DNA of 64,000 nucleotides. Origin: Stropharia rugosoannulata. Its lineage: Eukaryota > Basidiomycota > Agaricomycetes > Agaricales > Strophariaceae. The DNA is taken from the NCBI GenBank assembly GCA_028532985.1, contig JANCIK010000003.1, positions 3,420,001 to 3,484,000 on the forward strand, in the 5' to 3' direction. Below, in pieces: positions 11,595-24,360 of the stretch (the first letter of the stretch is position 1; each line of letters opens with the position of its first letter). The translations under genes and the position numbers were made by a program. The notes under the pieces were generated by a model. That model had not been told where the DNA came from and did not search any database. It saw only the letters and a list, made by a program, of their open reading frames with translations.

Positions 11595-12633
11595 ATGCCG
11601 GGATCTCTTCGTTCTGTCTCAAGCAGCTCAGATATAACTGGGTCTCCTCCAAAATTGGACTCGAGTGTCCTAGCCCTCCTTGACAGCCATTTCAGAGAAA
11701 AGGCCGAGGAAGAGCGCTTGTTTCAAGAAATAGCAGCAGAACGTGCCGCATCCACGATTGCTGGACTTGCATTGGACGATGAGGACACATCTGAGGAAAA
11801 GCCAATGTTAAGCGTCTCCGACTTCCGCCTCGCGTTTGGCGAAGATTGGCAGCTGAGCCAATTCTGGTAAGTATCAACGACGTTCCTATCGCCAATGCTA
11901 CATCTACAAATTACATCAATACTACTTGGACGACCTCCCATCTGGTCTTCTTGATTTCCTATCAATTTCGATCTGGATCTTTGCCCATTGCATGCTCTTG
12001 CTACTGGCAAGCATCGTACCTATCTCTTCCTTGCTGTTCTTACCGAAGATTTGCAGGTACAGTGAAAAATCCGCAAACAAGCTGGCGAAGCATATTCATT
12101 CGATATGTGAACCAACAACAAAAATTGCTTTCTTATGTTGTCCGACTGCATTCGTTGCTTTCCAACACATGAAGCCACTTGAAGGAGCAAAGTTACTCGA
12201 GTACGACCAACGTTTCGCTGTATTATCACCAAGCAAATTTATCCCGTACGACATCGATGAACCGGAAGACGTCCCGGAATACTTAAAGGAGTCCGTTGAG
12301 ATTGTGGTGGCTGACCCCCCTTTCCTAAACGAGGTTTGTCAATTTACGATGTTGTTTACGTCCTATCACTTCTGACGCATGTATTTGACCTTATACTAGG
12401 TTACGAACTCAAAGCTACGGACGACAATGCGTAAAATTCTACACCCAACAAAAGGCAAATTTATCCTACTCACGTCAACTTCTGTTGAAGAAATACTCGA
12501 AAAATTATACGACCGTTCTCCGTATGGTCCTCTACGGCGAACGGCATTTGACCCGGAACATGGACAACTCGCTAACGCATTTGCATGCTGGGGCTCATGG
12601 GAAGGAGCAGAAGACTTCGGAAAAGAAGCATAG
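11595..12633 (+). CDS. EFM5: eEF1A lysine N-methyltransferase, EFM5/EEF1AKMT1-like
   Basis: Seven-beta-strand SAM-dependent methyltransferase; yeast Efm5 trimethylates a lysine of translation elongation factor eEF1A. The family was once annotated as N6-adenine DNA methyltransferase. Exon 1 has the N-terminal helix (VLALLDSHFREKAEEERLFQ) and the family segment DFRLAFGEDWQLSQFW, which splices after TTCTG over an intron of about 190 bp to YSEKSANKLAKHIHS. Next come KIAFLCCPTAFVAF, the conserved LEYDQRF block, FIPYDIDEPEDVPEYL and the motif IVVADPPFLNE, the NPPF/DPPF catalytic signature. A last intron leads to VTNSKLRTTMRKILHP and the C-terminal strand FACWGSW. Length, about 250 residues, fits the family. 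It is intact. Its upstream region is largely replaced by the 953-bp transposable element. Confidence 0.93.
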
Positions 12634-12912
12634 AAAAAGGAACGGTTGATTCCTGGAGATAGAGGAGACGGTTGGATTATGTACCAAACATCTACCTTAG
12701 ATATCTTTGGCATTCGAAAAAAATGTATCATTAGTACTGCAGGTCCCATCTTGTGTAACCCACAGTGCACATATTCATAATTACAAATATCTGGGTATAC
12801 GTATACATAATCATTCAACAAACTAAACGAATGAGGGGCAAAAAGCACGGGTCTCCATAACAGAAGACAGAACAGGTGTAGCTAGCCACACTACTACAAC
12901 CGAAAAGATAAA

Positions 12913-15039
<2,127 letters not shown>

Positions 15040-15278
15040 GAAAAGTTAGTCGTAAATAGCCGGTCTTTTCTCCAAAAAGAGGGCGACAGAGGTTATCCCT
15101 GTCGGAAGAGCAGAAGCCGGTATATCTGACCAGTACTCAAGTGCCTGAACGGCGGTCTGCGTTGGCGTCGTGCAAGAGCGAGCAACAAAGACTGTCCGAC
15201 GCTGCAAGTAGCAAAACCACGTCGGACTTTTGTTTGTTGGCCGTAAACAAGCCGCTCACATCGTTCAACTCGACCATC
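15040..15278. promoter_or_regulatory. bidirectional promoter region of ESA1 and MED9
   Basis: Only 239 bp separate the divergent start codons of a histone acetyltransferase and a Mediator subunit, so both 5' leaders and core promoters must fit here. I see no clear TATA box in either direction. Co-expression is inference from the layout. Confidence 0.55.
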
Positions 15279-15749
15279 ATGACCTCACATGTGTTTCCCA
15301 TATCCTACTACGAAGACCTCTTGCCAAAGCTCGTCGCCGTTCTAGAACTCACTCAACAGCCTACTGGTATATCCACTCCGGAGTCGAAGCAGAAACTACT
15401 CCAAGCGGTATGCTTCTAGCTTGCCCGAATGAATCAGGCATCACTAATGCCCTTGCTAGACCAACAATTTCAAAAATGCACTCGCCCAGGCGAGGGAGTT
15501 TTCAAATGATTTACCAGGAGGAGAACTGCGGATCGAAGAACAGGACGATCTCATCAACATGTTGGAGACGCTCAGAGACCGCAAACGGTACTTCAATTCC
15601 AACCATCATTCAATTGATATTCACGACTTGACTGCAGTGCTCAGCTCGCTGAATTTGCAGCTAAAAAGATAGCTTCCAGCTCTGTCGACGTGAAGATGGA
15701 AGTCGATTCGGTTGCATCGACCCCCAATAATACAGGAAGCGACTACTGA
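15279..15749 (+). CDS. MED9: Mediator complex subunit 9-like protein
   Basis: Small nuclear protein, about 117 residues, matching the Med9/Cse2 middle-module subunit of the RNA polymerase II Mediator. Three exons: about 15279-15408 (FPISYYEDLLPKLVAVLEL...), about 15461-15589 (NNFKNALAQAREFSNDLPGG, then IEEQDDLINMLETLRDRK) and a short last exon (AQLAEFAAKKI, then an acidic serine-rich tail ending GSDY). The pattern is that of Med9: an N-terminal LLPKL helix followed by a long amphipathic helix with paired LPGGEL and MLETLRD segments. All splice junctions keep frame (GCG/ACC and CG/T). The start is the ATG at 15279, though the frame is open upstream to 15141; no ATG there has homology. Identification rests on pattern recall, so moderate certainty. 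Confidence 0.75.
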
Positions 15750-16691
15750 ACGCTGGACGAATCAGCGTGTCTCTGTTTGCTCGGTCAACGGACCACACGT
15801 TAACGCTGTTGTCGACGACATCAGTCCAGTGTTAATCGGTGGATAACTAACCTCCGTATCAAGATCTGACATTCACTGTCGATTTAGAGGTATCCCTTTG
15901 GGCCTTGGTCTCTGCAGCATTGCAACATGGCGGCCACAAGGCGGCCATATACTCGACGCTTATATCGTGCAGAAACTCAACAGGCTAGCAGATACGTCCC
16001 GACGCGATACTTGCCGACGACAGGAAGATGGGGCAGGATGGGGCGCAATTATTTTCAAATTTCGACATGACTCGTCGCATCCCGTTGAAAATAAATCCCT
16101 TGAATTTTGGAAAGCGCGAAACGTCTTGACAGGCTCAACTGAAGGCATGCAGACAATTCATAGTAACCTCAGGCAGCTTTAGCAATTACGTATATGTCTC
16201 AAATCTTTCAAGTAATTCTACAGTCAACTAGTCACTGGCGTATCAGCACAAAATACTCGTTCTGAATTTACAGAGATGAATAAATGTATTTTTGGAATTA
16301 GATTAATCAAGTAATCCAGTGATACAAAAGTACTATGCAAACATATTGATGCTACTTGACCCTCTTTTATGTGCAGGGATTAACCAGCGTTCTTATAGTT
16401 CAGATCTTCAATGTCACTCAGTTTTCGACTCTGAGCTTGGTATATTTAGAACTCGGTAGCGCTCCGCCGCCCCCATGACTCACACGGCCGACATCATACA
16501 GAGGTGCATGTGGGTTCGAGCATAAGGCTCTCTTCAGTGGGCAATACATATTTCGAGCATAAGACGTTGTAGAGCGTAGGAGGATCAGACATACTGGCAG
16601 AGGACAGACTATAGCGGGGGATGAAGCGACCGACGACGTGGAAGATGGTAACAGGCCATCGTGTGTATACAAAAGGGATAAGATCGTACAT
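15750..16691. other. intergenic, convergent 3' regions
   Basis: Between the MED9 stop and the eL19 stop. The frames at 15898-16182 plus and 16418-16768 minus show no recognisable protein feature. AT-rich blocks near 16200-16330 fit polyadenylation regions. Nothing else seen. Confidence 0.4.
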
Positions 16692-17443
16692 CTACTCCTT
16701 AGCTGTCTCGAGCTCGACGGCGTGGATGCCGGAGCGCTTCTCAGCAAGACGGACGGCACGACGTTCACGAGCAGCCTGCGAGATGGATATATTAGAATAA
16801 GTCATGATAACACATGGGCCAGATACGCACCTTGTTCTTGACACGACGAGCCTCCATTTGGTCGGAGAGGACCTTGGTACGGGTCTTCTCAGCCTTGGCC
16901 TTGTGGATATACTCCATCAGGACACGCTTGTTCTTGAAGACGTTACCCTTGGATTTCTGGTAGAGGACATGGTAGCTATCCAAACGTATAAGTCTATCAG
17001 CCATCCGTAAACAGCACTGATTACGCACAGATGCTTGTCGATCTTTCCAGCCTCTCTGTACTTGCGGAGCAATCTTCTCAACACTCGCTGTCTCCTCATC
17101 CACAGAACCTTGCTCGGCATCCTGGCCTCAGCAGTACCCTTTCGCTTACCGGTACCGGTGTGGCGGCCCTTTCGCTTGGCGGCAAGGAGGTCGCGTGTGC
17201 GGGCACGGGAGTGCACAGTGGTGGGCTTGATGATGACCCGGCCATCCTTGATCAGCTTCTTGACGTGGATGCGCGAGTTGGCGTTGCCAATCTCGGCCTG
17301 CTCAGCGGGGTCGAGCCAGATTTTTCGTTTGCCGACGCCTGCGACGCTCGCAGCGAGGCGCTTTTGTGACCTGAGATTGACTATCATTCCCCCGTCAGCC
17401 CACCCGAAATCCACATGCTCGCAAGAGCTCCCTACTCACCCAT
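16692..17443 (-). CDS. RPL19: 60S ribosomal protein eL19
   Basis: Large-subunit ribosomal protein. The first exon is only four bases, ATGG, at 17443-17440; an intron GTGAGT...GATAG follows, and exon 2 completes [20 protein letters not shown]. Family blocks follow in order: [77 protein letters not shown], then after an intron [19 protein letters not shown], and a basic C-terminal helix that ends ELETAKE. The tiny first exon explains why a simple frame search would begin at a false internal codon. No damage is visible. The 5' leader contains a short upstream open frame (17631-17702). Confidence 0.97.
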
Positions 17444-17630
17444 TTCTGTCGTAGGCCTATCCACCAAAAATCCCCACAAGATCGATATAAGAGGCAAATT
17501 GATTCGGAAATTTGGACATTTATTAGACGAGCAGAGGTTCCGAGTTGAAATTTGATTTTGGCGGCGTAGGTTGGGAGAAGGAGCAAGGGAGCGGGACGGT
17601 TAGTTGGACGGACATAGTGACGGGAGAGAT

Positions 17631-17702
17631 TCAACTTGCCTGGGTCTTGAGGATGTCGTCGATGGAGCCTCCGAGCAATGATTCGAGGGCGGCAGGAGCC
17701 AT
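17631..17702 (-). other. short upstream open reading frame in the eL19 leader
   Basis: A 23-codon frame, MAPAALESLLGGSIDDIL followed by KTQAS, starts at 17702 in a strong context (A at -3, G at +4) and stops at 17631, 188 bp upstream of the eL19 ATG. Just inside its end is GCAAGT, a perfect GC-type splice donor, so it could instead be a coding exon of an alternative transcript. Whether it lies within the mRNA is unknown. Confidence 0.3.
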
Positions 17703-18393
17703 TCTTACGTAATTCAGCCACTCTGAACTCTATTCTTGCCGAGCTATACAGCTAACTCGGGGCGGCGTTGTAGAATACATTCGGCCGTCACCGACGTTTT
17801 ACACAGCCACATGTGTTCCCTTCTCTTCTGTTTTCTAAATTCTCAGTGTATATTTGGCGTATCTTTCAGCTTGTTTGTTGCTAATTTCACGTTGATCATG
17901 GGGATATGAATCTTGAAGGTTGTTTCTGAGGTTCATGTGGCAAAGACGGTCGTGAAGTCTCATTTTACTAAATATTCTCAACGAGCCTACGAGTTCCAGC
18001 ACGAATGGTCTACTATGCTAAAAGTTATGCACAGTGGCTCCCCAGAAATCTAGTCTTCAATGACAGCATTGGTCCACAAGATTATTGTCAACGTCAACGT
18101 TATGATTTTTGGGAATTGCTGACGATCTTCCTCGACTATCTAGATGACATGCCAGGTTTACTCCTGGATATTGTGTGCATGTCTCTGGATGCCCTATTTA
18201 CTCGAGCAAGCCACTCATGAACAATTTATCATGTCTATTTATTTGGTAATTGTATAGCATTCCGCAAATGCATACATGCACACAGATATGACCAGCAAAA
18301 TCTATGACGTCCCTCTGTCGAGGAATAATCAATTATGTAATCAGCACAGAAAGGAAGTAAAGCATGGGGACTGTACTAACCAAACCCCCACAT
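17703..18393. other. intergenic, no feature supported
   Basis: Probable eL19 promoter followed by the 3' flank of the membrane-protein gene. The 71-codon frame at 18005-18220 has no recognisable features. Confidence 0.4.
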
Positions 18394-18921
18394 CTAAACC
18401 CTGGCCGTGACTGGGGGGCGCAAATGGTTCCAATCCACCGTCTCGGGCAAAACAATTGTCGACCTTCTTTGTTTGCCACACTTCGCCGCCAGTACAGATA
18501 GCACACACGTCTCCACCACGACAAGTGGAAGTTCCACCCAAGCGCCAATTCGGCCCAACATGTCAAGCATATTATGAGCCATGAGCAAGCCCGCAATTAC
18601 TGTGATGAGCAGAGCCACGATGACCCACAGCGCGACGAGCACCCATGTGGCAATTACTACGAACTTGGTCGCTGTGGGCGCGAGCGTGCCCTTGAGCTCC
18701 GCAGTGCTACGGCGCCGGTCGCGCGAGATGAGCCCTACGACGATGAGATTATGCAGAAGGGTGATGAGGAAGAGCACAGGGGCAGCAAGGAGGGAGAGCC
18801 GGCCGAGATTGATTAGTGCAACTGAGGCTTCAATGAAGATGAGGACTATAGAAGTCCAGAGGAGGTGCTCAATTTGCCGCGAGAGCGCGGAGAAGGGGTG
18901 GTTCTCGACGTGCATGGGCAT
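18394..18921 (-). CDS. small four-helix membrane protein, function unknown
   Basis: Single-exon protein of 175 residues. Four hydrophobic segments are visible: about residues 22-41 (LWTSIVLIFIEASVALINLG), 44-66 (LLAAPVLFLITLLHNLIVVG), 87-116 (FVVIATWVLVALWVIVALLI and on) and 133-150 (ELPLVVVETCVLSVLAAKCG). A basic cytosolic loop RDRRRSTAELKG lies between helices 2 and 3, and the tail is polar. This is a common size and layout for basidiomycete-specific membrane proteins with no assigned role. Codon use is GC-rich at third positions and the frame is clean, which supports a real gene. Start at the ATG at 18921. Confidence 0.7.
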   Translation of the reverse strand: MPMHVENHPFSALSRQIEHLLWTSIVLIFIEASVALINLGRLSLLAAPVLFLITLLHNLIVVGLISRDRRRSTAELKGTLAPTATKFVVIATWVLVALWVIVALLITVIAGLLMAHNMLDMLGRIGAWVELPLVVVETCVLSVLAAKCGKQRRSTIVLPETVDWNHLRPPVTARV

Positions 18922-19199
18922 CTTGTTTTATGCTTATTTTATATCTTGCTTCGCCTGGGGATATAATCTGGTCAACGGCCAGCGTTGAAGGGCAAACAGT
19001 CGTGATGGGTGTTGGGGACGATGAGGGACCAGCCAAAGGGCGCTGGCATCACCATTGCTATGTTATGTATCTGCTCTGGGGTGTGGTGTGACGACGGGCT
19101 TCTGTAAGGAGCTAGCGGACTTCAGAAGTATGGCGGTCCATTTGCACTTTTATTCCGACATTGATTCATTAAGTATTTTTGTGGTTTTGTATTGTATGA

Positions 19200-19440
19200 A
19201 AACTATTTTCAGATGTCCGCAACTTAAAAAACTGCGCGCACACTTTAACTTAACATGCGCGCAACTGAAAAAAGTGTGCGCACATATAAATTTACCATGT
19301 GCGCACAAAAAAGTAGGCAGCGCATCTATGAGTTTCATGTAAACACCTCTAAAAAATGGTCCGCAACCCATCAGGGCTGCGCGCACAATTGCAAAATGTA
19401 TAACTTGTTTAAAATCTAAGCGCACCTCAATTTTCGGCCC
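19200..19440. repeat. left subterminal GTGCGC-motif cluster
   Basis: At least six TGCGCGCAC/GTGCGC-type motifs spaced by about 20-30 bases, separated by A-rich runs such as CTGAAAAAAGT. A mirror cluster lies at 24050-24270. Such arrays often bind the transposase; that role here is inference. Confidence 0.7.
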
Positions 19441-19743
19441 GGACTCGGGCAGCTCGGCTGCTATGCTCGCCGACTCCGGCATGGCCATAACAGCCAGCTG
19501 CCTAGCGTTAAACTTCTAGCTTTCCTTGCTCATGGCTACTCCCTGGCAGTAGCACAGTTTGGTGCAAACATATGCCAATTTTACTGAACCATAGCTTTAG
19601 GTGAAGATGCTTGGTATTTGTCCTGACTCCTGCACCTTCAATACCCTTCTTGCAGCTACTCGGAGTTGGCTAGGAGAGCCTGTGAACAGAATCGCAGACC
19701 AATCACAACCCGTACATGACAAAGCTTAGGTAAGCCGGCATGC

Positions 19744-19751
19744 CTTACCAC
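19744..19751. repeat. 8-bp hAT target-site duplication, left copy
   Basis: CTTACCAC, identical to 24029-24036 on the other side of the element. Confidence 0.9.
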
Positions 19752-22700
19752 TAGTGTTGCCGAAGTTTGGTCCGGTCACGCTAAACCGGCAGACTGAACC
19801 GTAAATATAACTACACTAACCGAACTACAGTTCAGTAAGTCTCTATAGTCTATCTCCTAATCTGACTAGTTGGCTTCGGTTCGAAACCGGTCAAGCCGTA
19901 GTTAAGAGTCCGCATTAGGCAAGTCAACGTGCTGCAATGGATCTGACATGCTCACGGCGTTGGACACATCATCTGCGCGTGTTGTGGCATGCCTCATGCT
20001 CATACGGGCATCTATTTACATCGGAGAGATATTCAGTATACACTACGTGGGCCTAGAGGCTTTGATATCATGTATAGCACATTATTTTAATTAAAACAGA
20101 TGTTTACTACCTTATAGAAAGGTGCACGGAATTGAGCACATTAGAACAGGTGTTTGACCGATGTTTGACACAAGTTAGAGCTTTGAAACGGCTCATATAT
20201 ATATATATGCATGTAATTGATGCAAGTTTACAAGCTGTATTAATGGATTTCATATCACGGAATGTCCCAACTCAATTACAAGTCGTGTCTAACTCTGAAC
20301 TCATGTCCGAGCCCAGCAGTCTTTTAATACATCAGTAATTAATTGTCAATGAAACTATGATAAAGTAGCTGTATGCCAGATGTAAAGGTGACGGAGTATG
20401 CATTGTGTGATGTATACAATGTGGTGCACTTGTACAGGACAATACAAGACAATATTTACCACCACACACATGGCTGAACAAATTGGTATAAAAACCAGAC
20501 AGAATCACCAGAGTTATACAGTATCACATTCTCTGGATTGCCTACATGCCTCCAAGACGTGGAAAAGGACGCCAAAACACTACTCAGCCAGTAGTCCATG
20601 CAAATGGATCAGCTGAGATAACTTTTCAGGCCGAGAGTACGCATTAAATTCATTTACTCGGATGTATTCTTTTTATGTAATGCTATTCTAATTTTACAGT
20701 TTTGAGAGCACCCACTCCAAGTGCGGATGCGTTGCCCCTAGCTGAGCAGTTGGACTCTCAAATCCTCGCAGTTCATGAGCATCAAGGTAAAGTACTAGTC
20801 ACTTTATACAAAGTACAAACATAACATTTACTTATCATTATGTTTTCTATCAAGTGCAATTGCACATTCCAGATAGTCCTACAAACCCGTTTCGTCTTCA
20901 TTCTTCGTCACAAAATTCCGATAGAGAGATATTCCCGGAACCTGAACTGTCATCCAGTTCCGAGTCCGGATCATCACCACGGATCACAGCTGGCAGCGTG
21001 CCAAGCCTTGCCGAGCATCCATTGTTATCTAACAGCAGTGCAAGTAACCACGTACAGTCTATTCAGTATCAGAGCTCACATGACAAGAAAAAGCGAGGGG
21101 CCAAAGATATCTGGCCATTCTTTGAAACAATAGAAAAAGGCCGGTTTTGTATATTTTGCAAGTAAGTATATTAATTTTATTTCAGTACACTTTTTCTCAT
21201 CAAGTATTTACAAACTTTAGGCGTGAAAAGTCTCTTAACCAGAGCTATAAAGTGACTAAGTTTAGCATGGAGACAGGCACAAGTTCTCTACGTGCTCACC
21301 TGGTTACTAATCATCTTGATGCTTGGGTCTCGGGCTGTGATCAGTTTGGTATTGCTATTACTGCGCAAAGTGTCAAAGCTCGAGTGGATGAGCACCGTGC
21401 AAGCAAACAAACCAGAGATATAAACTCTGACAAACCTGACAGACCGGCTGATCTCAAGGAATTTTCACATGACACATTTGTCGATGCTATTACCCAATTC
21501 ATAATTGCAGATGATCAGGTGTGTACTTTAAATCTACAAACCCAATTTAAATACCTTACTCATTAAACTGGCTACTTACTCACTCAATGTCATTGAAAAT
21601 CCATATTTGCGTCGTATTTTTATGCTACTACGCAGTGATCTCAAAGATTCAGATATCCCACACCGTACAACTATACGAAACCATATTAAAGACATGTGGG
21701 ATAGTCACATGATGAGTCTCGAGACTAAACTCAAGGTACAGTATTTTTATCTACACTATACATTTTTTGCTGATGATTTACATAGAATGCCCTGGGCCGG
21801 ATTTCTGTAACAACAGATATGTGGTCTGATCCCAATTTGTCGCCATTTATAGCCGTCACTGCACACTGGATAGAAACAACGAGAGTGTCAACAGCACGTG
21901 GCAACCAATATACTCTCAAGCTATGTGTGGAGCTGATTGGATTCCATCGAGTCCCTGGTAGTCACACAGGCGAGCACCTTGCACAAGCTCTTTTATATAT
22001 TCTCGATAGGTTGCAAATCACATTCAAGGTAAGCTGTAAATTGTACCAATACTATTACATGTACTAAATAATTATTTCTTAGCTTGGATGGGTGACAATG
22101 GACAATGCGACTAACAATGATGGTTTAATGTCTGGTCTCGAGCGAGAACTGCATGCACGTGGAATAGAGTTTGACTGCTTAGATAATCGCATCCGGTATG
22201 TCTCATAATTTCTAATTTAATTCTTCTCGCTGATTTTTACTTACAAAGGTGCTTTCCCCACATCATTAATCTAGCTTGCAAAGCTGTTCTTGCTGAATTG
22301 GCACAGACACAATACGTTGAGGTCAAGAACCCATCAAATGGCGCAGTTGTGGCGGAGTCTATTAATAACCCCATCAGTACACTTCGTGCCTTAATACGAG
22401 CAGTGAGTGAACCATTTAATTCCACAGTATTTCTGTAACTGAATTTAATATTGATTTTCAGGTCCGTGTTTCATCACTTCGTCATCAACATTTTGCAGAT
22501 ATCTCAAAGCAGCATGGCTTTGACTTGCAACTCCTGCGTGATGTGGATATACGGTGGTCATCAACTTTGTATATGATTGAACGGGCACTTGTTCTCGAAA
22601 AGGTATGAATAGATTCATTGATTAAGCATCTATTACTAATATTTTTTTTGGTCAGCCACTCGATGTCTGTACTAATTCCCAAGAATTCCGAGATCTTCAC

Positions 22701-24028
22701 TGCTACAGATTTTCAGAGCTAGAATGGGATGCTCTTGACATTGTGCGAGAGATTCTACTTATTCCGGATGCATTCCAGCAGAAACTCTCAGCTGAGAAAA
22801 CTCCCACACTCTGTAACGCTATTCCTGGCTTCAATGCAATGATCAAAATGTGGGAGAATCTCCAAGTTACATATGAACCAGTCTATGAAAAGATTATACA
22901 AGCTGGTATTGACAAGCTCGAGAATTATACCTCCCGCATAGAGTGTGTCCCTGCTTATACAATTGCAATGAGTAAGTTTACTTTATATATTCAAGATTCA
23001 AATATAGCTGATATAATCTTGACATGATCACATTTTTTAGTTCTTAATCCATCTATGAAGCTCAAGTTTGTCTCGTCAAGTGACAGAGAGGAGACTGTTG
23101 CAGTTTTACGCAAAACAGTAAGTGTGACCAACTTTCTTTTTGGTCTTAATATTAATTAGGGCACAATCTAGTTACTTCCATACTATGAAAGACAAACCAA
23201 TATATCTCCCCCATCCACGGCACTTGTGCCAGATACTCAAAATGTCACTTTCACAGGCAACAACTATACACCATGCAGACCAAGAACTGCAAGACTGGGC
23301 CGCCGTGACCACAATACTAATGCGCATCGCACAGCTGATGAAATTCTCGGGCTTGTGACAAGTGTTACCACAAATAACTCACTTGATGACGAAATCGAAT
23401 CATATATTTCAGAGCCACTTTCGACATTGACTAGTCTCGTTTACTGGGAGGTAGGCCAATTATTAGAAAACTGTTACATTTACCACTTGATAATATTTTT
23501 TAACCTTTAATCAATAGGAGTCCCAGCTTCGTTACCCTACATTTTCCTTGCAGCATTGGATTTCCTTGCTATTCAAGGCTCTGCTGTACCATGCGAGAGG
23601 GTCTTTTCATCCGCTAAAGAGACAATGACTAACCGTAGGAACAACATCCACGCCGAGTTGATGGAAATGTTGCAAATGCTAAAATTCTCACTCAAGTCAG
23701 GCACTCAGCTTGATTTCACACAAGGGACCTCAAGAGCTGATGTTATGGAGTTCATTACATCTACTATGGAGAGGGATATCATGGTTCCCGAGGATATCAA
23801 TGCATATGTACAATCACTTATGTCGACTGTCTAGTAGATATGTCAAAGATATGTATTTAAAACTCCGATTCCAAATTAAGCCATGGAACTGTGGTTTAAC
23901 CGGTTACAAACTGATTTAGGCCGAAACCCTAGCTAATAGCTATGGTTTGGTCGGTTTTGATGTCAAGCCGATACCAAAATTGGACAGACCGGACTGCAGC
24001 CGAACTTAACCAGACTTCGGCAACACTA
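19752..24028 (+). mobile_element. hAT-superfamily DNA transposon
   Basis: A 4,277-bp element with imperfect inverted ends beginning TAGTGTTGCCGAAGT, exactly flanked by a perfect 8-bp direct repeat CTTACCAC at 19744-19751 and 24029-24036. Eight-base duplications are the mark of hAT insertion. The inside codes a BED-finger hAT transposase on the plus strand. It is inserted in the right-central part of the outer 941-bp element. The ends carry several CGGTT/AACCG motifs (for example near 19775-19900 and 23890-23990), probable subterminal sites. Confidence 0.93.
20546..23834 (+). CDS. hAT transposase, BED finger and C-terminal dimerisation region
   Basis: Spliced over about twelve exons with short AT-rich introns. 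The N-terminus is basic (MPPRRGKGRQNTTQ). A BED-type zinc finger is visible as IWPFFE, FCIFCK and a distal HLVTNH. The catalytic core includes VTTDMWSDPNLSPF, the strand WVTMDNATNNDGL, FPHIINLACKAVLAEL and a helical insertion (SSLRHQHFADISKQHGFD, then DIRWSSTLYMIERAL). The C-terminal dimerisation region has RYPTFS, LAALDFLAIQGSAVPCERVF and TMTNRRNNIHAELMEML. Frame changes by one base between RYPTFS and LAALDF (about 23545-23548), with no splice site that explains it, so this copy may be inactive. All other junctions I tried remain open. Confidence 0.85.
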
Positions 24029-24036
24029 CTTACCAC
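24029..24036. repeat. 8-bp hAT target-site duplication, right copy
   Basis: CTTACCAC, identical to 19744-19751. No mismatch suggests a fairly recent insertion. Confidence 0.9.
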
Positions 24037-24354
24037 CGAGATGCCATTGTCCTGGCCGAAAATATAAGTGCGCTGTTTGTATTGTGTTTGTACCTTGTGA
24101 AGCATTTTTTCAGGTGCGCGCACGTTGAAATTATAGTTGCGCTGCATTACCTCATATGTGCGCTGCTCTTTTATACATGCGCGCATGATAAACTCATATG
24201 TGCGCAGACTTTTTTCAGTAGCACGCGTGCTAAGTATAAGTGTGCGCGCACTTTTTAAAGTTGCGGACATATCAAAATGGTTTTTAAACAACATAAAACC
24301 GCGAAAAAACTCAAAGAATCAATGTCGGAATAAAAGTGCAAACGGACCGCCATA
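24037..24354. repeat. right arm of the outer element with GTGCGC motif cluster
   Basis: Contains about eight GTGCGC/GCGCGCA motifs and ends in the terminal inverted repeat. Reversed, it aligns with 19129-19440, including shared ATGTCCGCAACTT and CTGAAAAAAGT segments. It is the continuation of the element interrupted by the hAT. Confidence 0.75.
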
Positions 24355-24360
24355 CAGAAG

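Larger units (their letters stand above)
19129..24354. mobile_element. outer long-TIR transposable element carrying a nested hAT
   Basis: Ends are inverted repeats starting TATGGCGGTCC, then TTTGCACTTTTATTCCGAC; the first 39 bases match with one difference, and similarity continues for about 100 bases up to a shared ATGTCCGCAACTT and then, with indels, for 200-300 bases. CAGAAG flanks both sides (19123-19128 and 24355-24360), a probable 6-bp target duplication. Without the inner hAT and its duplicated target, the element is 941 bp and has no coding frame, so it is non-autonomous. The subterminal zones carry many GTGCGC/GCGCGCAC motifs on both sides. Long TIRs resemble Mutator-like elements but the 6-bp duplication does not, so the superfamily is left open. 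Confidence 0.8.
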
